Shown piece after piece: positions 1 to 6,608 of a stretch of DNA of 12,133 nt. This DNA is from an uncultured Bacteroidales bacterium (GTDB lineage Bacteria > Bacteroidota > Bacteroidia > Bacteroidales > Bacteroidaceae). The position numbers and the translations under genes were made by a program. A model generated the notes under the pieces. The model did not search any database and had not been told where the DNA came from. It worked only from the letters and a program-made list of their open reading frames with translations. The stretch's first letter is position 1. Each line of letters starts with the position of its first letter. The DNA lies in assembly GCA_902803195.1 (NCBI GenBank), contig CADCOX010000117.1:1-12133 (forward strand). Reading direction: 5' to 3'.

Positions 1-177
1 CGGCGCGCCGTCGGTGGTGGAGTAAATGTAGAAGCGTCCCGTCTGCTCCGAGAAGAGCACCTCGGGGTCGGCGTGGAACTCCGGCAAGATGGGATTCCCG
101 CTCATGCGCACTTCTTTTTTTGCCGAGGCTGTCAGCGTCAATGCGCAAACAGTCAATGTCAATATCAGTCTTTTCAT
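1..177 (-). CDS. Secreted glycoside hydrolase family 43-like protein, N-terminal part
   Basis: Only the first 59 codons are in the window; the gene runs off the left edge. The ATG (177-175) opens a signal peptide: MKR, a hydrophobic stretch and a cleavage site after TASA. The mature start contains GNPILPEFHADPEVLFS followed by GRFYIYSTTDG. This is the first-blade signature of five-bladed beta-propeller glycosidases of family GH43 (clan F), where the Asp of the 'ADP' triplet is the general base; here it is about residue 37. Such enzymes cut arabinose- or xylose-containing plant polysaccharides in the periplasm or at the cell surface. The substrate cannot be called from this fragment, and a related propeller family (such as GH117 or GH32-like) remains possible. 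It is separated from aroB by 139 bp containing a tandem octamer, so the two are probably not tightly coupled. Confidence 0.75.
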   Translation of the reverse strand, partial: MKRLILTLTVCALTLTASAKKEVRMSGNPILPEFHADPEVLFSEQTGRFYIYSTTDGAP

Positions 178-284
178 ATCTTTGTGAATCAGTATATCGA
201 TTTTAATGCCTTCTTCCTTGGCTTTTAGTCGCTTGGAGCTTTAAGAACCTTTCTATCTTTCCGCTCGGCTCTGCGAAGAACCTC

Positions 285-321
285 TCAACTTTTCAACTTT
301 TCAACTTCTCAACCTTTCAAA
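285..321. repeat. Tandem 8-bp repeat (TCAACTTT-like), about 5 units
   Basis: The pentamer TCAAC recurs at 285, 293, 301 and 309 with exact 8-bp spacing, and a fifth, degenerate unit (TCAAAC) starts at 317. The spacers are CTTTT/CTTCT-like pyrimidine tracts. The fifth unit supplies the stop codon of aroB (317-319, TGA on the minus strand). The perfect period suggests strand-slippage expansion. No hairpin is evident and I see no function. Confidence 0.8.
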
Positions 322-1444
322 CGCCTTCTCGGTAGAAGTCCAGCGCCTCGAAGATATCATCCTTGCTGACCTGCTGGTTGATGCGAATCTCGCCGATATC
401 AGCGAGGAGGGTGAAGTTGATTCGTCCGGCAACATTCTTCTTGTCGTGAGTCATCAGTTCGTAGAGGTTGTCGTACTCGCGGCAGTCCAATGCCATTGAG
501 CCGTAGTTCTCCTTGATGAACTGTAGGGTAGGGTAGAACCTCTCGCGTGGGAAGCCTGCCAGCTTTGTGCTGAGGTAGAGCTCGCACAACAGCCCCCACG
601 CCACGGCATAACCGTGCAATACAGGTTGTCCCTTCGCGAGTGCCAGACTCTCGAAGGCATGCCCTATGGTATGTCCTAGGTTCAGTGCCTTGCGGATGCC
701 GTGCTCATGAGGGTCTTCGCTGACGATGCGCTCTTTCACGGCGACGCTCTCAGCCAAGAGTCGAGCCAAGGCTTCATCGTGCTTGCTGTCAGTGGGTTGG
801 CCCTCATTGGAGTCGAGCCCCTCTGCTGCGCCTGTTTTGCCGTGGCAGATATCGAAGACGTCGAAGGCGAGCAACTCCTTCCAGTGCTGGGGCGTGCTGA
901 TGAGTCCGTGCTTCAGCATCTCGGCGTAGCCCGAGAGGATGTTATGACTGTCCAGCGTGCGAAGGAAGAGAGTGCTCAGGATGACCGTCTCTGCCTCGTT
1001 GAAGACGCCTATCTCGTTCTTCAGCCCACCGAAGTTAAAGCCCGTCTTGCCGCCCACGCTGGCATCGACCATCGCCAAGAGTGTCGTCGGCAGGTTTATG
1101 AAGCGGATGCCCCGTTTGAACGTAGAGGCTGCGAAACCGCCCAGGTCTGTTACCATTCCGCCGCCCAGGTTGACCAGAAGCGAGTGGCGCGTAGCACCGC
1201 CGCTCTGCAGCTGGCTCCACACGTGACTGACGGAGTCCAGCGTCTTCGCTTCGTCCGAGGCACCGATGGTGATCATCTGTGCTCCAGCGAGGCACGCCAT
1301 CTTATCCACGACGGGCCAGCACAGCGCCAGCGTCGTCGTGTCGGTGAGCACGAACAGACGGTCCGGCCCGACGGCCTCGATGGCAGCGGTCAGCTCGGCC
1401 TGCAAGTCCTTGCTGATGATGACCTTCTGCGTATTTACATTCAT
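317..1444 (-). CDS. aroB: 3-dehydroquinate synthase
   Basis: This enzyme converts DAHP to 3-dehydroquinate, the second step of the shikimate pathway to aromatic amino acids, in the cytoplasm with NAD+ and a divalent metal. The 375-residue product carries the family signatures in order: GGGMVTDLGGF (94-104), PTTLLAMVDASVGGKTGFN (119-137), KNEIGVF (142-148), GYAEMLKHG (172-180), LNLGHTIGHAFE (254-265) and LHGYAVAWGL (276-285). The three metal ligands of the family are present as Glu175, His258 and His277, so the enzyme should be active. A hydrophilic stretch at about 200-222 looks like a lineage-specific insertion. The frame stays open upstream to 1546, but I chose the ATG at 1444: the upstream 34 codons are Arg/Lys/Ser-rich and unlike the family, and a good promoter core lies at 1464-1471. 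It appears to be monocistronic or the head of its own transcript. Confidence 0.97.
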   Translation of the reverse strand: MNVNTQKVIISKDLQAELTAAIEAVGPDRLFVLTDTTTLALCWPVVDKMACLAGAQMITIGASDEAKTLDSVSHVWSQLQSGGATRHSLLVNLGGGMVTDLGGFAASTFKRGIRFINLPTTLLAMVDASVGGKTGFNFGGLKNEIGVFNEAETVILSTLFLRTLDSHNILSGYAEMLKHGLISTPQHWKELLAFDVFDICHGKTGAAEGLDSNEGQPTDSKHDEALARLLAESVAVKERIVSEDPHEHGIRKALNLGHTIGHAFESLALAKGQPVLHGYAVAWGLLCELYLSTKLAGFPRERFYPTLQFIKENYGSMALDCREYDNLYELMTHDKKNVAGRINFTLLADIGEIRINQQVSKDDIFEALDFYREGV

Positions 1445-1463
1445 GTTTCTTTTTTTTGCGTTG

Positions 1464-1500
1464 CAAAGATAGTCATTTCTTCTCGAACGGCCGCAACTGC
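1464..1500 (-). promoter_or_regulatory. Candidate Bacteroidetes-type promoter for aroB
   Basis: On the minus strand TATCTTTG (plus 1471-1464) matches the Bacteroidetes -7 consensus TAnnTTTG. A GTTG (plus 1496-1493) sits 22 bp further upstream as a weak -33 element, at the long end of the usual spacing. The predicted start site near 1457 gives a leader of roughly a dozen bases before the ATG at 1444. The leader is A-rich with no Shine-Dalgarno, as is normal in this phylum. This is a consensus match only. Confidence 0.55.
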
Positions 1501-1627
1501 GACTGCTTTTTATCACTTTTTCACGTACAACTCCCTTCGTGAGCACGAATGCCCTCCTTGAACGGACGGATAACGAATGGCCGTATCATGCCTCGAACGA
1601 GTTAGGCAAATGTCAAGACCTAAAGGA

Positions 1628-1670
1628 ACCTCGGCCCCTCCACATCGTGATGATGCGGTGGGGCCGAGGT
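1628..1670 (-). repeat. 43-bp GC-rich inverted repeat (RNA hairpin candidate)
   Basis: ACCTCGGCCCC (1628-1638) pairs perfectly with GGGGCCGAGGT (1660-1670). After one mismatch, seven further pairs (1640-1646 with 1652-1658) close a 5-base loop centred on 1649. The single non-Watson-Crick pair in the inner stem is A-C when read from the plus strand but G-U when read from the minus strand, so the structure is more stable in minus-strand RNA. The minus-strand downstream flank is only modestly U-rich (TTCCTTTAGGTCTT), so a terminator is possible but unproven. It lies about 125 bp upstream of the aroB promoter. Confidence 0.6.
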
Positions 1671-1730
1671 GGTAAATAGCTCTTCTGATGCTGCCCAAAT
1701 GACGACTTTTCCACCATCTCTATCAAGTTT

Positions 1731-1826
1731 TTCCCTAAAATATCAATCACTCCGTCACCCGACTTGAAAGACAAACGATTACGGGTGAAAGATACGGTGA
1801 AAGATGGGTGATTTGGTGATGGATTT
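1731..1826 (+). repeat. Left copy of an opposed palindromic repeat
   Basis: The inner 48 bases (1777-1824) match the reverse complement of 2319-2366 at 40 of 48 positions. The outer part shares the exact 11-mer ATCAATCACTC (1742-1752) with the reverse complement of 2392-2402. This copy also folds on itself: TCACCCG (1755-1761) pairs with CGGGTGA (1782-1788). Members of such families are typically dispersed intergenic palindromes or non-autonomous elements; the whole-genome copy number would show which. Confidence 0.7.
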
Positions 1827-1990
1827 TACTTTTTTTAACGCGTTCATCCAGTTTTCATCAGGATAAAAGTCACAGCCTCTCCCGCCCGCAGACTTTCGAC
1901 GACGGGTTTATGGCCTATCCATAGTTTGCCCATACTCGTTTCATGGCGCACGCCTCACCATAGAGCTGGGTCATTACGTCTATATCTTAG

Positions 1991-2060
1991 CAGTTTTCCA
2001 AGCGGTTGGAAAACTGGTTTTACATAGGAGCCATCAGTTTTCCAAGCGGTTGGAAAACCG
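1991..2060. repeat. Twin 26-bp hairpins in direct repeat
   Basis: Two nearly identical palindromes occur at 1991-2016 and 2035-2060, differing at one base in 26, with 44 bp between their starts. Each has the stem CAGTTTTCCAA / TTGGAAAACTG (11 bp; the second copy has one mismatch near the base) and the 4-base loop GCGG. There is no adjacent T tract, so they are not obvious terminators. Confidence 0.85.
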
Positions 2061-2072
2061 AATTCGCACTTG

Positions 2073-2225
2073 TAGCCAGCGGCACTTCAACTGGTAGTTG
2101 ACGACATGTCAACTGATAGCCGTGACAGGTTAACAGATAGAGGGCGACAAATCAACAGATAGCCGACGACAGATCAACAGATAGCCGACGACAGGTCAAC
2201 AGATAGCCGACGGCACGTCTGTTGT
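2073..2225. repeat. 22-bp tandem repeat, seven units
   Basis: Units begin at 2073, 2095, 2117, 2138, 2160, 2182 and 2204. The third is 21 bp and the others 22 bp; the last degenerates at its end. The consensus is close to TAGCCGACGACAGRTCAACAGA. Units five and six are almost identical, while the outer units diverge, which suggests expansion from the middle. Unit two contains the palindrome GTTGAC-GACAT-GTCAAC. The units are directly abutting, with no spacers. Confidence 0.85.
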
Positions 2226-2318
2226 TTGCTTTTAAGGTCCGAGCAGCGGTATGTTCAGTATAGCATACCCTGTCAGAAAGCAGTCGAATTTTGTGCCAAC
2301 CCCCATTTTTGAGGCTTC

Positions 2319-2414
2319 ATCTATCACTAAATCACCCATCAATCACTGCATCTATCACTCGTAATCTATTGGTTCTCAATATCGAGTGATTGAGTGATTG
2401 ATTATTTGGGGGAA
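2319..2414 (-). repeat. Right copy of the opposed palindromic repeat
   Basis: This is the partner of 1731-1826 in opposite orientation. It also forms its own hairpin: ATCACTCG (2355-2362) pairs perfectly with CGAGTGAT (2382-2389), extended by further ATCACT/AGTGAT pairings. Together the two copies bracket the twin hairpins and the 22-bp array, giving a unit of about 684 bp. I found no convincing target-site duplication at 1731 or 2414. Confidence 0.7.
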
Positions 2415-2554
2415 ATTGTATATGAGAGTGAGATTACAACAAGATGCATCTTATAAAGACAATGCCCATGAAGAGGCACAAGTCTGTCGCAAGACTATTC
2501 GATGAGGATTTTGGGAGGCGCAATGACGAAGTCAGGACACTTACAGAGATGATT

Positions 2555-2742
2555 CCAAATCGGTCATTAGAATTCATGTTAGTGCGCTATTTGTTTTGAT
2601 CAGCTTTTTCTGTATGGGAGCAATGTGGGCTTTGCGACCGCGCAGATGACGAAAAAATGCCAAAAGGAATAGTGCAGGAACGTGGATAAAAAGCATATAA
2701 AGCATAGCTGAAAAACCATCTTTGGCCTAATGACCGATTTGG
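2555..2742. mobile_element. Possible small non-autonomous element with perfect 16-bp inverted ends
   Basis: CCAAATCGGTCATTAG (2555-2570) is repeated exactly in inverted orientation at 2727-2742. GATGAT occurs just outside both ends: 2548-2553, one base from the left end, and 2743-2748, directly abutting the right end. It could therefore be a target duplication. The 156 bp between the arms encodes nothing recognisable, so if mobile it would be MITE-like and depend on a transposase elsewhere. The right end lies 16 bp beyond the stop codon of the Wzy_C-like gene. The inverted repeat is certain; mobility is inference. Confidence 0.45.
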
Positions 2743-2757
2743 GATGATAGTGGTCGT

Positions 2758-4269
2758 TTATGGGTACTCTTGACGGATCCTCTCAGCATGTTTTTTGATA
2801 TCGATGATGATGGGTGACGGGATTTTGATAGGCTTCTTAATCACAATCTCAGCTATGTTTTTGATTCGCTTAGAATCGCCTGTTATCTCAAAGATGCACA
2901 TCAGTCCTTCGAGCGGAGCGAATCGGACGGGGCACATGCTGGAGGCGAGGCTGTATGCTTGTCTTGCTTCGGCATAGCGTTCGAGATGGAAGAGGATGTC
3001 ACCACGAAGAAGTTCGAGGTCATAATTTGACCAGTAGCGATGGCAGCGATTATTGAGCTGCAAGGCTTCTTCGAATTTTCCTACTGTATAGCACTCTCTT
3101 GAGTATGAATAAAGGTAATACGGGTTGTGCCGTTGCAACGCTTCAAGTCGCCTGTAAATACGGAGAGCCTTTATGTGCCTGTGACAGAGCGAGGCGTCCT
3201 CTGCCTGTTTCAGCTGAAAAGAGGAAACAGCATGAACGAATATGCCAGCACAACTTATTATGGCAATCATTGCAGCAGGGACTCCTATTGTTCTTTTGGC
3301 AAGAATATGAGATGCCGCTTGCCTGATGATTGCGCCCCAGGACAGGATTATCGTCAACCAAACGACAGGGTAATGCAAAGGGTATGATGCTGCCGCGAAC
3401 CAGCATATCAGGATGCTGGCAAGTCTGAGACCTTTCTCTTGAACTTCAAATACAGGATAGAACAATAGGATGATGATAGCCAGGGGACCTGCAAAGCCAT
3501 AGTCTACCCACCAAAGGAGATATTCACAGAGAGGATGATGAATATCATCAGCCAGCATCGCTGCGGGGCTGTCGGGATGTCGCTCAAAGAAAGAGGCTTG
3601 CCGAAGCATATAGCAGCGCTCGAACCCACTTGCGCCCCAGCCTTTCAGAGGATGCTCAGCCACCATGCCCCACGTCTGCTGTAGTATAAACGCACGTCCA
3701 AATGTAGAGGCTGACTTCTTGGCAGACAATCCAATGGTTCCACTGACAAGTAGAGCCACCATCACTGCCCACAAGAACCGCCGTTTGTACTGAAAAATGT
3801 TAGAAGCAGCGATGAGCATCAGCGCCACTATGCCACAACGCGATTGAGATGCAATAACGGCGAAAGCCATAATTGCGGCCAATACACTCTGTAACAAGTT
3901 ATTTTTCCTACCGCTTCCGGTCCTGTCATTATTCATAATCAATGCCAGCACGCAGCTGAGACTCATGGCAAGCCCAGCGGGATTGTCGAAAGGGCCACGG
4001 GCGGCTATCCATCCATTGAAGGCACTTCCGGCGATAGCCCAAATACTTACCAGTGAGGCGACAGCTATCAGCGACAGCTTCATGATATGTAGGTCAATGA
4101 CGTCCTTATGGCTACCTGTTCCGTAGAGTATGACAACAGCGCACAGGCATAAGCCAAACAGATACCATTTGGGCAGGATGTCGCCATCAACAAAGAGGCC
4201 CACTTCCGGCAGGAAGCAGGCCAGGGCAATTATAGCAGCAAAAAGACGATTAATCTTTGGGTATCTCAT
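2758..4269 (-). CDS. Wzy_C/O-antigen ligase-like membrane protein with C-terminal TPR region
   Basis: A 503-residue polytopic inner-membrane protein with roughly ten hydrophobic segments over residues 8-350, then a soluble tail. Features typical of the O-antigen ligase/polymerase superfamily (Wzy_C) are GPFDNPAGLA (92-101), the short Ser-Arg motif SQSRCG (141-146), the periplasmic loop GWGASGFE (210-217) and HHPLCEYLLWWVDYGFAG (244-261), with the His and the DYG-type motif near the expected catalytic loop. Residues about 380-460 resemble two or three TPR units (YSRECYTVGKFEEAL, RGDILFHLERYAEARQAY). Proteins of this superfamily move lipid-linked glycans onto lipid A or onto proteins. No other glycan-assembly gene is nearby, so a protein or peptide acceptor encoded in this train is an attractive but unproven alternative. 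The ATG overlaps the end of the TlpA-like gene by 20 bp, indicating translational coupling. It is the last gene of the train; no strong terminator follows. Confidence 0.8.
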   Translation of the reverse strand: MRYPKINRLFAAIIALACFLPEVGLFVDGDILPKWYLFGLCLCAVVILYGTGSHKDVIDLHIMKLSLIAVASLVSIWAIAGSAFNGWIAARGPFDNPAGLAMSLSCVLALIMNNDRTGSGRKNNLLQSVLAAIMAFAVIASQSRCGIVALMLIAASNIFQYKRRFLWAVMVALLVSGTIGLSAKKSASTFGRAFILQQTWGMVAEHPLKGWGASGFERCYMLRQASFFERHPDSPAAMLADDIHHPLCEYLLWWVDYGFAGPLAIIILLFYPVFEVQEKGLRLASILICWFAAASYPLHYPVVWLTIILSWGAIIRQAASHILAKRTIGVPAAMIAIISCAGIFVHAVSSFQLKQAEDASLCHRHIKALRIYRRLEALQRHNPYYLYSYSRECYTVGKFEEALQLNNRCHRYWSNYDLELLRGDILFHLERYAEARQAYSLASSMCPVRFAPLEGLMCIFEITGDSKRIKNIAEIVIKKPIKIPSPIIIDIKKHAERIRQEYP

Positions 4270-5968
4270 TATCCTTTTCGCGCTTAATTAGTTGGCGGAA
4301 GCTGTCGCGGAAACTGGTTTCAGGGCTGAGGAACAACGGCCAGTGAAAGATTCCACCATCCTTAGTCAACGTTAGGCTGAAAGGGACTGATATTTGGCGG
4401 AGAGATGCCTGGACAGATAGGAAATCCTCGTGAGCCAGGGTGATAACACAAGGACAGTAGAGGCTGAGTCGTCTGGCGAAAAGTGTCGTGGCGTTTTCAT
4501 CTTGCCCCTCGTCGATAACTGCGACAAAGTCGATGTCGGCGGACTCTGAGAAGTCTGCTGTCAAATTCCTCAATGATGACAAATAGTTACCTGTAGCCTT
4601 GTCATACTTGGGATGCATGAATGCAACTTCAATGTATCGGGAATCTGTACTGGCCGTAATCCTGTCTATCAGCGACTGCACCAGAGTGTCCTTAACCTTG
4701 AACGTGGAGTATTCATGTGCATTGGAGTTGTCAGCCGACAGATTATCTCCGTATTCAGGGATGAGTATGCCATGACGTTTAGCGATATCTGCACTTCTAT
4801 CGAAGGCCTGAGTTATTCTTATTGAAGCATCTTCCCAAAGTTCGCTTTTCAGGAAGGAGTAGTCGTAGAGATCTTTGATTTTTATACTGTCGGCTGAAGC
4901 TTTTAACGACATTAGATGTTCCATAGGAATACTGAAGGCTTTAGTTTCCATGAAGTCAGCTTTTTCAGCCATAGCCGTCAGAGTCCAGTCGGACTTCAAA
5001 AGGTGCACTTCCCATGCATTGAGTTGATATTTCCATGAGAGATAGTCGAATAATGCATCAACCTCTTCTGACAAGGTTTCTATGCCATGGTCAAAAGCCG
5101 TGAGAGATGCTGCGTTCCTCAGTTCTATAAGTCTCTCCCAAATGGCTTCCTTGTTGTATCTCATAAGGTTACCGTGACAAGAGTTACCCGAAACGCTCTT
5201 GTAAGAAATGGTTTCATTCCACTGACCGAAATTGTCGATTTGTATATCCAAGGTATCACCAGGCCTGATATAGAAATTGAGATGTCTGTTTGACCAGTTA
5301 TCAAGGTAAGTCCATTTGGGACTATCGACAAGGAAACCACAGTGGAAAGTACCGTCTGGCTCAACTTTCAGGATAGTCGGACTTTGGCTCATATCAAAAG
5401 GATCTACTTGAAAGCTCCGATATCCGACCAGCCACAGTTCGGGCATCGTTTGTCGACTATATCCCTTAAAGCAGCCTCGGATAAATGCGCTGTCAGGCTT
5501 GAAAGCAGAAGCCTCCACTTCCTTCTCAAAGATCATGCTGTCAGCTTTGGGGATTCTTACCTTCGTGCCGGCCTTATGAATGCCATATAGATAAAAGCCA
5601 CCTAGTAAGTCGCCCTCAACGATATCGAACAGCTTTGTTCCTTTCGGCAGAGGATCGAAATGCAGGGTGAAAGAAACTCTTCCGTCGTCGCCTATCCACA
5701 ACCGTTCTCCCAACTGAATTCCTTCCGTACGAATGACATGGTGGCGTACGCTGTTCTCATCGCTGGCATAAGTAGAATTAGCGAGGCGTATCCATGAGTA
5801 GGGGGCACCAGTGTATGTCAATGAAACTACAGTTGCAGAATCAAGGTAGGAAATGTCATTGACCTTAATACCAAGAGGATAATGAAAGATTGTTGAATAG
5901 TCTTTTGCACTCACCGTAATAAATGATATGCAAGCTATTATTAAGTACAATAGTCTTGTGCGTCTCAT
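4250..5968 (-). CDS. Exported TlpA-like thioredoxin-fold protein lacking CxxC
   Basis: A 572-residue protein with a signal peptide (MRRTR, hydrophobic core, cleavage after TVSA near residue 21). The N-terminal region has FDPLPKGTKLFDIVEG (about 104-119) and the middle YIRPGDTLDIQID (about 233-245), both typical of long Bacteroidales TlpA-family proteins with a beta-rich N-terminal domain. The C-terminal ~120 residues look like a thioredoxin fold: a strand at YIEVAFMHP (about 448-456), and a cis-Pro loop with final strands at SVPFSLTLTKDGGIF (about 527-541). The position after the first strand, where TlpA proteins carry WCxPC, reads MHPKYDKATG, so the redox pair is absent; the only cysteine pair is CPC (about 505-507), out of place. 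It may bind or chaperone rather than reduce. The frame is open to a TTG at 6025, but the ATG at 5968 starts directly with the signal peptide. It follows lipoprotein B by 53 bp. Confidence 0.72.
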   Translation of the reverse strand: MRRTRLLYLIIACISFITVSAKDYSTIFHYPLGIKVNDISYLDSATVVSLTYTGAPYSWIRLANSTYASDENSVRHHVIRTEGIQLGERLWIGDDGRVSFTLHFDPLPKGTKLFDIVEGDLLGGFYLYGIHKAGTKVRIPKADSMIFEKEVEASAFKPDSAFIRGCFKGYSRQTMPELWLVGYRSFQVDPFDMSQSPTILKVEPDGTFHCGFLVDSPKWTYLDNWSNRHLNFYIRPGDTLDIQIDNFGQWNETISYKSVSGNSCHGNLMRYNKEAIWERLIELRNAASLTAFDHGIETLSEEVDALFDYLSWKYQLNAWEVHLLKSDWTLTAMAEKADFMETKAFSIPMEHLMSLKASADSIKIKDLYDYSFLKSELWEDASIRITQAFDRSADIAKRHGILIPEYGDNLSADNSNAHEYSTFKVKDTLVQSLIDRITASTDSRYIEVAFMHPKYDKATGNYLSSLRNLTADFSESADIDFVAVIDEGQDENATTLFARRLSLYCPCVITLAHEDFLSVQASLRQISVPFSLTLTKDGGIFHWPLFLSPETSFRDSFRQLIKREKDNEIPKD

Positions 5969-6021
5969 ATCTCTAAAATGAAAATAGTTCAATATGACCC
6001 TACGGGGCAATACAAATACAA

Positions 6022-6537
6022 TCAATAGTTTGGATCTGGCTCCAACTCGACAACGACGTCATCTTTGATGGCGTCATATTTAATTTTAGGGTCATCTTTA
6101 TCAGGCTCCACGCCAGAGGGGAAATCTGCTAGTTTATAATACCATATTTCCATTGTGACATCTATATGACAAGAACCTGCCCATTGAGTTGATAGGCTTT
6201 GTCTCAGTATTTTATCCTCTGTTGTATCGTTTACCTCACATTCCAAATCAGAGTATGATATTTTTGGAGGGGTTCCGCGCGTCAGACTCCCTGTCTTCCA
6301 TTTTAGTTCGAATTGAGCTGTAAAGACTTCGTCATACAGATTCATTTGCCTAGAACCACCCCTCACACGCATAATATTTCCCCCGACAACATCGCCGGCT
6401 CTGGTTTTCTTTCTGTTCGCTAATGTCTCGAATTCCTGCCCATCGAAGATTTCCTTTTCTTCTTGGTTGCAACCTATAAATAGCGGGATGGCCATTATAG
6501 GTACGAAGAGAGTTAAAATGATTAGATTTCTTTTCAT
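6022..6537 (-). CDS. Small lipoprotein B with GQE-x-ETLAN motif
   Basis: A 171-residue predicted lipoprotein of unknown function. The signal peptide ends in the lipobox FIGC, with lipidated Cys23; the +2 residue is Asn, so outer-membrane sorting is plausible. Directly after comes EIFDGQEFETLANRKKTRA (29-47), nearly identical to residues 31-48 of lipoprotein A. The rest is beta-strand-like (FTAQFELKWKTGSLT, SCHIDVTMEIWYYKL) and ends in an acidic tail (VVVELEPDPNY). The overall length and Cys position are identical to lipoprotein A, but the bodies are strongly diverged. The motif is faintly reminiscent of the LANVEALA segment of Bacteroidetes NVEALA-family exported peptides; that link is inference. 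The DNA is AT-rich (for example 20 of 60 G+C at 6121-6180). It sits 71 bp after the short thioredoxin-fold gene and 53 bp before the TlpA-like gene. Confidence 0.85.
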   Translation of the reverse strand: MKRNLIILTLFVPIMAIPLFIGCNQEEKEIFDGQEFETLANRKKTRAGDVVGGNIMRVRGGSRQMNLYDEVFTAQFELKWKTGSLTRGTPPKISYSDLECEVNDTTEDKILRQSLSTQWAGSCHIDVTMEIWYYKLADFPSGVEPDKDDPKIKYDAIKDDVVVELEPDPNY

Positions 6538-6608
6538 CGTAATAACACGTGATTTTAAGTTAGATTAATATATTTGCAGCTAAATGTATGAGCGCTGCAC
6601 ATAAGTTC

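Larger units (their letters stand above)
1472..2757. other. Gene-poor, repeat-rich interval
   Basis: I see no coding sequence I can support in this interval of about 1.3 kb. It contains the 43-bp hairpin at 1628-1670, the opposed palindromic repeats at 1731-1826 and 2319-2414, the twin hairpins at 1991-2060, the 22-bp tandem array at 2073-2225, and the inverted-repeat-bounded segment at 2555-2742. The stretch 1827-1980 shows nothing recognisable. No tRNA or rRNA was noticed. It separates aroB from the end of the lipoprotein gene train. Confidence 0.7.

Noticed and set aside
701..1561. Long plus-strand open frame opposite aroB
   Set aside because: It lies antisense to a clear aroB with all catalytic residues, and its translation resembles no family; long shadow frames are common in GC-rich genes.
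1513..1698. 61-codon minus-strand frame upstream of aroB spanning the 43-bp hairpin, possibly a leader peptide
   Set aside because: It has no run of aromatic codons expected for aroB attenuation, its composition looks random, and it would begin upstream of the likely aroB promoter.
2073..2225. 22-bp repeats as a CRISPR array
   Set aside because: The units abut directly with no spacers, they are too degenerate, and no cas gene is present.
2444..2599. 51-codon plus-strand frame (contains RHKSVARLFDEDFG)
   Set aside because: It looks somewhat protein-like but matches no family I know, and its 3' end runs through the inverted repeat at 2555; support is too weak to call.
5969..6025. Upstream TTG start for the TlpA-like gene overlapping lipoprotein B's stop
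   Set aside because: The added 19 residues would sit before a complete signal peptide that begins at the ATG at 5968.
6538..6608. Internal promoter and small hairpin (TGCAGC / GCTGCA) before lipoprotein B
   Set aside because: No proper TAnnTTTG on the minus strand; the good match TATATTTG is on the plus strand, and the 6-bp stem with a 13-base loop is weak.
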